DNA of 64,000 bases from Streptomyces sp. LX-29 (GTDB taxonomy: Bacteria; Actinomycetota; Actinomycetes; Streptomycetales; Streptomycetaceae). Positions 59,279 through 64,000 of the stretch are shown piece after piece; within the stretch, counting starts at the first letter, position 1, and each line of letters begins with the position of its first letter. The translations under genes and the position numbers were made by a program. Below the pieces are notes generated by a model. That model worked only from the letters and a program-made list of their open reading frames with translations. It had not been told where the DNA came from and ran no database searches. Location: contig NZ_CP089746.1 in NCBI RefSeq assembly GCF_029541745.1, positions 8,007,559 to 8,071,558 on the forward strand, given 5' to 3'.

Positions 59279-60199
59279 TCAGCGCCGGGGTTCGGCCTGG
59301 CCCTCGCCGAGGACGCTCGCCGTGGCGCGGTTCGTCGAGGCGTCTTCGATGCAGCCCCGCAAGCGCATCAGATCGTGCGGGGTGAGGGCGGGGCGGATCA
59401 CCCCGGCGTACACCTCGTCCTCCAAACCTTGCAGGAAGGCACGGTCGTTCTGGGCGGCGGTGGAGCGACGGCAGGTTTGCCACAGATCGCCCGCGGCGAG
59501 TTCCCGGGCCTCCGGGGTCTCGTCGCCGCGCATCTCGATCCGGAACACCACGGTGGAGGCCGCCGCGTCCGGGGTGGCCTCCGGACGGGTCTGGGTGGCG
59601 TCGGCCAATTCCTCCCGCATCAGCGTCAGAAGCACCACAGCGGCGACGGCGGCGGCCCCGGCCGCCAGCTTCCGTCCGGCGCGGGACGGCGGTACGGCCG
59701 GACGATCCTCCAGCCGTGCCGCGCGTGCCGCCCCGCCGGGCGCGGTGTCGGCAGGGGCGGTGAGGGCTGCCAGCCGTCCGGCCAGCCGGCGTTCCGCGCC
59801 CGGACGGGCGGTGGCCGAGGCGATCTTCTGGACGGCGAACGCGATACCGGAGAGGGCGGCTCCAGCCACCATGAGGACGGGGACGAAGACGAAGGTCCGC
59901 TGGGTGCCGTTCACGTCCTCGGAGCCGATCCAGCGGAAGCGGCGGTCCGGCGGCGTCTCCCGGGACTGGTCCAGCCGCCGCTGTACCTCCGCGACGCGGG
60001 CGTCGTACTCCGTCAGTCGTCTCTCCAGCCGGGACAGCCGGTTGAGGAGGATGAGGCAGGCCAGGAAGCCTTCGATCACCAGAAGCAGTACGCCGGAGAT
60101 CAGCGCGCGCTGCCACTCCCACCGGTACAGGTACAGCACCATGTAGTACCCGGCGTACGCGGCGGACAGACCGCCGAAGAGATAGCCCACGTACTTCAT
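59279..60199 (-). CDS. Membrane protein coupled to a PEP-utilising-like enzyme
   Basis: A 306-aa protein, MKYVGYLFGGLSAAYAGYYM. Membrane segments at residues 5-23, 33-52, about 107-125 and 180-197, with a coiled coil at 53-80 (RLSRLERRLTEYDARVAEVQ) and an extracytoplasmic C-terminal domain containing LWQTCRRSTAAQNDRAFLQG and MRLRGCIEDAS (two Cys, possibly a disulphide). I do not recognise a family. The ATG overlaps the stop of the upstream enzyme (ATGA), so the products are made together and may act at the membrane. Confidence 0.75.
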   Translation of the reverse strand: MKYVGYLFGGLSAAYAGYYMVLYLYRWEWQRALISGVLLLVIEGFLACLILLNRLSRLERRLTEYDARVAEVQRRLDQSRETPPDRRFRWIGSEDVNGTQRTFVFVPVLMVAGAALSGIAFAVQKIASATARPGAERRLAGRLAALTAPADTAPGGAARAARLEDRPAVPPSRAGRKLAAGAAAVAAVVLLTLMREELADATQTRPEATPDAAASTVVFRIEMRGDETPEARELAAGDLWQTCRRSTAAQNDRAFLQGLEDEVYAGVIRPALTPHDLMRLRGCIEDASTNRATASVLGEGQAEPRR

Positions 60200-62298
60200 G
60201 CCGCCGCTCCCTTCCCGCTCGTCGAGGTCCGCGGCGCCGCGTGGTCGCCGGCCTTCTCCACCGCTCCGGTGCCGCCGTCCACCGAGAGTTCGGTGCCGGG
60301 CGGGAAGCGGTCCAGGGCGTCGGATACGCCGACGGCGGTGGGCACCTGGTACTCGCGGGCGAGGACGGCGAGGTGGGACAGAACGCTGCCGGTCTCGGCG
60401 ACCAGGCCCGCCAGTCCGGGCAACAGGGGTGCCAGCGCGGGGTCGAGCACGCGGACGACCAGCACCGCGTGCTCGGGCCGGTCGCCGTGTCCGTCCCAGG
60501 CGGTGCCGGTGCCGAAGCCGCCGCCCGCGCCCTGCCCCGCGCCGGTGCGGCCGCGCGTGACCGCGAGCTGTGCCACCGGGTGGCCGTCGGCCAGTCGGAA
60601 GGCGGAGGGCAAGGCCGGGGCGTCCGGCCTGGGGAGGCGCTCAGCCAGATCGGGCGGCAGCCCGCCGCCGTCCGCGGCCTCGGTCAGCTCGCTCCAGCGC
60701 AGCAGGAGGAGACGGGACAGCCCCACCGCACCGTCACCCACGCGCAGCCTGGTGCCGAGTTCGCGGACCATCCCCGCCTGCATCTCCTGCACCCAGCGGA
60801 TACGCAGCCGCAGACCCTCCCGAACCGGGAGCGATCCCACTCCGTGCGGCACGCCCATGCCGGCCGTACCCTCCGGGAGGGCGGGGCGTGCGCCGAGCGT
60901 GGGCGGCAGCAGGGACAGAAGCACGGGGTGGTGGGCGAGTAGTCGGGCGTCGCTCAGGCCCTGCGCCCGGCCCTCGGCCAGCACGGCCAGCGCCTCACCG
61001 GCGGCCGTCGCCCCGGAGCCCGGCACGAGCAGCGCGCCGGCCAGCGATTCCTGCGCGTGCAGGGAGGACAGTACGGCGCGCCCCCACGAGACGGCGTCCA
61101 GGATCTGACCGCTGAGCATCCGCGCCGGCACGGGGAAGTCGGCGAGCCGCCGGTCGACATCGGCCATGAGGTCCAGCGCGAGCAGCGGCAGGGCGGAGCG
61201 CAGCCGCCCCACCCGCCAGGCGGCCACGACACGGCGGGCACCAGGGGCGGGGTTGATGAAGTCCCGTAGGGGATGGGCGGACCGGACCACACCGAGCAGC
61301 CGCAGGTCGGCGGCGGCCCGCCCGTCGACGGTGGTGACCACCGGCAGGCTGCGGAGGCTGCGCCGGGGAGCCGCTCCCGTGATGTCGAGGGCGAGGGTGA
61401 GGCCGTGGGACATGGGGGAGACCCACAGGTCCTCCTCCAGCGGCTGGAGCACTCCCGGAAAGGTCTCGGCGACCGGGCCGGGACCCAGCAGCCGCGCGCC
61501 GCGCGGCGGCCGGACCGCCATCGCGGTGATCGGACGGGCCTGGAACAGCCACAGACGCCCCTCGGCGTCGAACCCGAACTCCATGTCCTGGGGGCGGCCG
61601 AACACCCGCTGGGTCCTCCTGGCCAGCCGGACCAGCGCGGTGGTCTCTCGTCGGCCGAGCAGCCGTGCGGAGCGGGGTTCGGCCGGATCGGTCCGTAACC
61701 GTCTGCCCGAGCGGGACAGTTGGTAGCGCACTCCCTGGGTGCTGCCGTCCACCAGCCGGTCGGGGCCGCCGCTGACGGCGCTGACCAGGATGCGGTCCTC
61801 GCGGCCCGCCACCGGGTCCGCGCCGAACATCACCCCGCCGGTGACCGCCCGCAGCATCGGCTGCACCAGGACCGACATGCCGTCCAGCGGGTCCGCGTTC
61901 CGCCCCTCGGGAGGATGGAGCACCTGCACGCGGCGGGCCGAGTCCAGGACCGTCCGCACCGCGGCGGTGAACTCCTCCCAGCCCCTGACGTCGAGCACGG
62001 ACTCGAAGCGGCCGGCCATCGAGGAGTCCTCGGCGTCCTCGTGCGCCGAGGAGGACCGCACGACCAACGGCCGCCCGTCCTCCCCGGCCAGTTCGCTCCA
62101 GGCCCGACGCAGTTCCTCGTCACCGGCGGGAACGCCCTTCGCCCGCCCCGCGGGTACGAGGGCGAAGCCGGGGAGCACCGGTAGCCCCGCCACGGCCGCG
62201 CGAGCCAGATTGGCGGCCTTGGCACCGGTGACGGCGGGATCCTTCGCGTGTTCGCTGTCCAACGGCACCACCGCCAGCAGATCCGTCTCGATTCCCAC
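60196..62298 (-). CDS. PEP synthase/rifampin-phosphotransferase-like enzyme
   Basis: A 700-aa protein, MGIETDLLAVVPLDSEHAKD. The N-terminal PPDK-type ATP-grasp domain has TGAKAANLARAAVAGLPVLP, LVVRSSSAHEDAEDSSMAGR and VQPMLRAVTGGVMFGADPVA, ending LWLFQARPI. The C-terminal swivelling domain has the catalytic His in GSVLSHLAVLAREYQVPTAV. The middle 350 residues are divergent. PEP synthase and rifampin phosphotransferase share this plan, but both are longer (about 800-870). The coupled membrane gene argues for a different role; its position divergent from the glycosyltransferase with a rifamycin-associated element leaves drug inactivation possible. Confidence 0.75.
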   Translation of the reverse strand: MGIETDLLAVVPLDSEHAKDPAVTGAKAANLARAAVAGLPVLPGFALVPAGRAKGVPAGDEELRRAWSELAGEDGRPLVVRSSSAHEDAEDSSMAGRFESVLDVRGWEEFTAAVRTVLDSARRVQVLHPPEGRNADPLDGMSVLVQPMLRAVTGGVMFGADPVAGREDRILVSAVSGGPDRLVDGSTQGVRYQLSRSGRRLRTDPAEPRSARLLGRRETTALVRLARRTQRVFGRPQDMEFGFDAEGRLWLFQARPITAMAVRPPRGARLLGPGPVAETFPGVLQPLEEDLWVSPMSHGLTLALDITGAAPRRSLRSLPVVTTVDGRAAADLRLLGVVRSAHPLRDFINPAPGARRVVAAWRVGRLRSALPLLALDLMADVDRRLADFPVPARMLSGQILDAVSWGRAVLSSLHAQESLAGALLVPGSGATAAGEALAVLAEGRAQGLSDARLLAHHPVLLSLLPPTLGARPALPEGTAGMGVPHGVGSLPVREGLRLRIRWVQEMQAGMVRELGTRLRVGDGAVGLSRLLLLRWSELTEAADGGGLPPDLAERLPRPDAPALPSAFRLADGHPVAQLAVTRGRTGAGQGAGGGFGTGTAWDGHGDRPEHAVLVVRVLDPALAPLLPGLAGLVAETGSVLSHLAVLAREYQVPTAVGVSDALDRFPPGTELSVDGGTGAVEKAGDHAAPRTSTSGKGAAA

Positions 62299-62625
62299 AT
62301 CCCCCTCCTCCTCCGCACGCGCGCGGACCAGAGTCGGCCCTCAGACGCATGCGATAGCCCCTGCCAGGTACAGACGCCTGATCAAGTATGGGAGGTTGAG
62401 AGTCGGTTACTTCCAGGGGTAGACCCCACTGATCTGCCGGCGACGCCTGAACTCAACTCACCGTGCAGGAGTTCTTGAGACGGCGCATGGGAGATCCTCC
62501 TGAGCCGACGCCACCGCCGTACGCGGCGCGCCCGCCGCTTCGCGAGGAGGCTGTCTCGTCCACTGCGGACGGACAAGGGGAAAGGGGGGCTCCCCTCTTT
62601 CCATGATCAACATATAGCGCACCGG
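62299..62625. other. Divergent promoter region of PEP-like gene and glycosyltransferase
   Basis: About 330 bases. Near 62580-62600 AAGGGGGGCTCCCCTCTTTC holds a short G/C-run dyad (GGGG with CCCC). AT-rich CATGATCAACATATAG lies at 62602-62617, just before the rifamycin-associated element. No gene is seen. Confidence 0.45.
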
Positions 62626-62644
62626 GGGGCTTGCGGCAAGAGCC
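62626..62644 (+). promoter_or_regulatory. Rifamycin-associated element (RAE)-like site
   Basis: GGGGCTTGCGGCAAGAGCC at 62626-62644 matches the 19-bp RAE consensus as I remember it (GGGGCTTGCGGCAAGGCCC) at 17 of 19 positions. RAE lies upstream of rifamycin-inactivation genes (rph, rox, arr, rgt, helR) in actinomycetes and mediates rifamycin induction. It ends 56 bp before the glycosyltransferase start. Confidence 0.7.
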
Positions 62645-62700
62645 GGGTCGTGCCGCAGAATCACCGACCTCAGCCGAAGATCACGAAAGCGGGGAGTCAC

Positions 62701-63936
62701 ATGCGCGTGTTGTTCTCGACGTACGGGTCGCGCGGGAGCGTCGAACCGATAGGGGGACTCGCGGTGCGGTTGCGGGAACTCGGCGCGGAGGTGCGGGTGT
62801 GTGCGCCGCCGGACGAGGAGTTCGCGGAGCGGCTGGCCGAGGTCGGTGTGGCGCTGGTGCCGACCGGCGCGCCGGTGCGCTCGCTGGTGACCACGGTGAC
62901 TCCGGGGTCGGCGGGACTGGCGCAGCGTGCGGCCGACTTGATGGCCGCGCAGTTCGACACGGTCGCCGCGGCGGCCGAGGGATGTGATGCGCTGGTGGCG
63001 ACCGGCCCCTTGCCGGCCACGGCCGGCGCGCGGTCGGTGGCCGAGAAACTGGGCATCCGTTACGTGCACGCGAGCCACCAGCCGGTCAGCCTGCCCTCGC
63101 CGTACCGCCGGCCGCCCGCACGGCGGGGCCGGCCCTTGCCACCGGACGCGACCGACAACCGGGCGCTGTGGGACCTTGACGCCCAGATCGCGAACACGAT
63201 GTTCGGCGAGGAGCTCAACACCCGGCGGGCGTCGATCGGCCTGCCGCCGGTGGACAACGTCCGCGACTACGCCTTCACCGACCATCCGTGGCTGGCCACG
63301 GACCCGGTCTTGTCCCCGTGGCAGCCGACCGACCTCGACGTGGTGCAGACCGGCGCCTGGATCCTGGCCGACGAACGCCCGCTCCCGGATGCGCTGGTCG
63401 CGTTCCTGGAGGCCGGCACCCCACCGGTGTACGTGGGCTTCGGCAGCACACCCCTGAGCGCCCCGGAGGACTTCGTCCGGACGGCCGTCGAGGCGATCCG
63501 CGCGCAGGGCCGCCGCGTGGTCGTCTCCCGCGGCTGGGCCGACCTGGCCCTGATCGACGACCGGGACGACTGCTTCGCCGTCGGCGAAGTCAACCATCAG
63601 GAACTGTTCCGGCGGACGGCCGCCGTCGTACACCACGGCAGCGCGGGCACCACGACGACGGCCACCCGGGTCGGCGCACCTCAGGTGGTGGTCCCCCAGG
63701 GAGCGGACCAGCCGTACTGGGCCGGCCGGGTGGCCGACCTGGGCATCGGCGTGGCACACGACGGTCCGACACCGACTGTCGAGTCCCTTTCGGCCGCGCT
63801 CGAGACGGCCCTGACCTCAGAGACCCGCGCACGGGCAACCACCGTGGCCGGCACGATCCGGACCGACGGGGCGACGGTGGCCGCGAAGCTGCTGCTCGAC
63901 GCCGTCAGCCGAGAAAGGTCGCCGGCGTCAGCGTGA
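62701..63936 (+). CDS. rgt: GtfE-like glycosyltransferase, probable rifamycin glycosyltransferase
   Basis: A 411-aa GT-B family 1 enzyme, MRVLFSTYGSRGSVEPIGGL. The acceptor domain has EVRVCAPPDEEFAERLAEVG and VTPGSAGLAQRAADLMAAQF; the nucleotide-sugar domain has PPVYVGFGSTPLSAPEDF, VGEVNHQELFRRTAAVVHHG, SAGTTTTATRVGAPQVVVPQ and GADQPYWAGRVADLGIG. This is the group of vancomycin-type aglycone transferases. The RAE-like site 56 bp upstream points to rifamycin inactivation by glycosylation at the C23 hydroxyl, as shown for Rgt enzymes. GCGGGGAG precedes ATG 62701. The gene name is by context and could be wrong. Confidence 0.82.
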   Translation: MRVLFSTYGSRGSVEPIGGLAVRLRELGAEVRVCAPPDEEFAERLAEVGVALVPTGAPVRSLVTTVTPGSAGLAQRAADLMAAQFDTVAAAAEGCDALVATGPLPATAGARSVAEKLGIRYVHASHQPVSLPSPYRRPPARRGRPLPPDATDNRALWDLDAQIANTMFGEELNTRRASIGLPPVDNVRDYAFTDHPWLATDPVLSPWQPTDLDVVQTGAWILADERPLPDALVAFLEAGTPPVYVGFGSTPLSAPEDFVRTAVEAIRAQGRRVVVSRGWADLALIDDRDDCFAVGEVNHQELFRRTAAVVHHGSAGTTTTATRVGAPQVVVPQGADQPYWAGRVADLGIGVAHDGPTPTVESLSAALETALTSETRARATTVAGTIRTDGATVAAKLLLDAVSRERSPASA

Positions 63937-64000
63937 ACCACCGGGACCGTCGACGGGGGACGGTGGACGGCACTGGACTGGACCGCGGCCCGGGCATGCC

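Noticed and set aside
60196..62298. PEP-utilising-like gene called rifampin phosphotransferase (rph)
   Set aside because: It is too short, the middle domain is divergent and it is coupled to a membrane protein gene; kept as a possibility only.

Overview
The window is high-GC actinobacterial DNA that reads as Streptomyces. GC is close to saturated at third codon positions, many genes start with GTG, and the families are typical: several ECF sigma factors, SpoIIE-type phosphatases, TetR, LysR, HxlR and MerR regulators next to the genes they probably control, and a large TPR NTPase. The decisive landmark is a tap-tpg pair (43451-46270), the telomere-associated protein and terminal protein of linear Streptomyces replicons. 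With three insertion sequences, decayed genes, a tRNA fragment and little core metabolism, this points to a chromosome arm or a large linear plasmid.

Layout. 0-11.8 kb: the start of an IS630-type transposase cut by the window edge, small hypothetical genes, a DUF2867/TetR divergent pair, a glutamate-cysteine-ligase-like enzyme, a secreted serine DD-peptidase/beta-lactamase preceded by hairpin-forming degenerate repeats, an IS110-family element with a long leader, a GNAT gene probably trimmed by that element, and a lone arginine amidinotransferase. 11.8-24.5 kb: a 1075-aa STAND NTPase with TPRs, a DUF1963 protein, two SpoIIE-like phosphatases, a cyclase/LysR pair, an AlaA-like aminotransferase, an HxlR regulator, a D-Ala-D-Ala-ligase-like gene and a GNAT gene. 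Two promoters here share an identical double palindrome. 24.5-35.6 kb: an FG-GAP protein followed by five 13-bp dyads, a transketolase-like E1 enzyme, a CDP-diacylglycerol diphosphatase-like protein, a decayed MMPL/two-component locus, a LysR/SDR pair and an MFS pump. 35.8-37.2 kb: a complete IS5-type element with a passenger gene, inserted at the stop codon of a metallo-beta-lactamase-fold hydrolase gene.

38-48 kb: a truncated MarR gene, an NmrA-type gene, a stand-alone second gyrB, then tap-tpg divergent from it, a Cys-rich protein and a cytoplasmic periplasmic-binding-fold protein. 49.5-57.4 kb: ECF42-type sigma with its YCII/DGPF partner, TetR with an FAD oxidoreductase, ECF41-type sigma, a tRNA 3' fragment beside a strong hairpin, and a BBE-type flavoprotein divergent from an HxlR regulator. 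57.4-64 kb: a HEAT-protein/MerR-HEAT operon under a MerR-type dyad, a PEP-utilising-enzyme-like gene coupled to a membrane protein, and a GtfE-like glycosyltransferase whose upstream region carries a near-match to the 19-bp rifamycin-associated element, suggesting a rifamycin-inactivating glycosyltransferase.

Most interesting observations: PolB-like motifs in Tap, with an altered motif C; gyrB beside tap-tpg; the paired CTTGGWNNNWCCAAG operators; the rifamycin-associated element; the MMPL/histidine-kinase deletion fusion; and the array of CTCACCSGGTGAG dyads.
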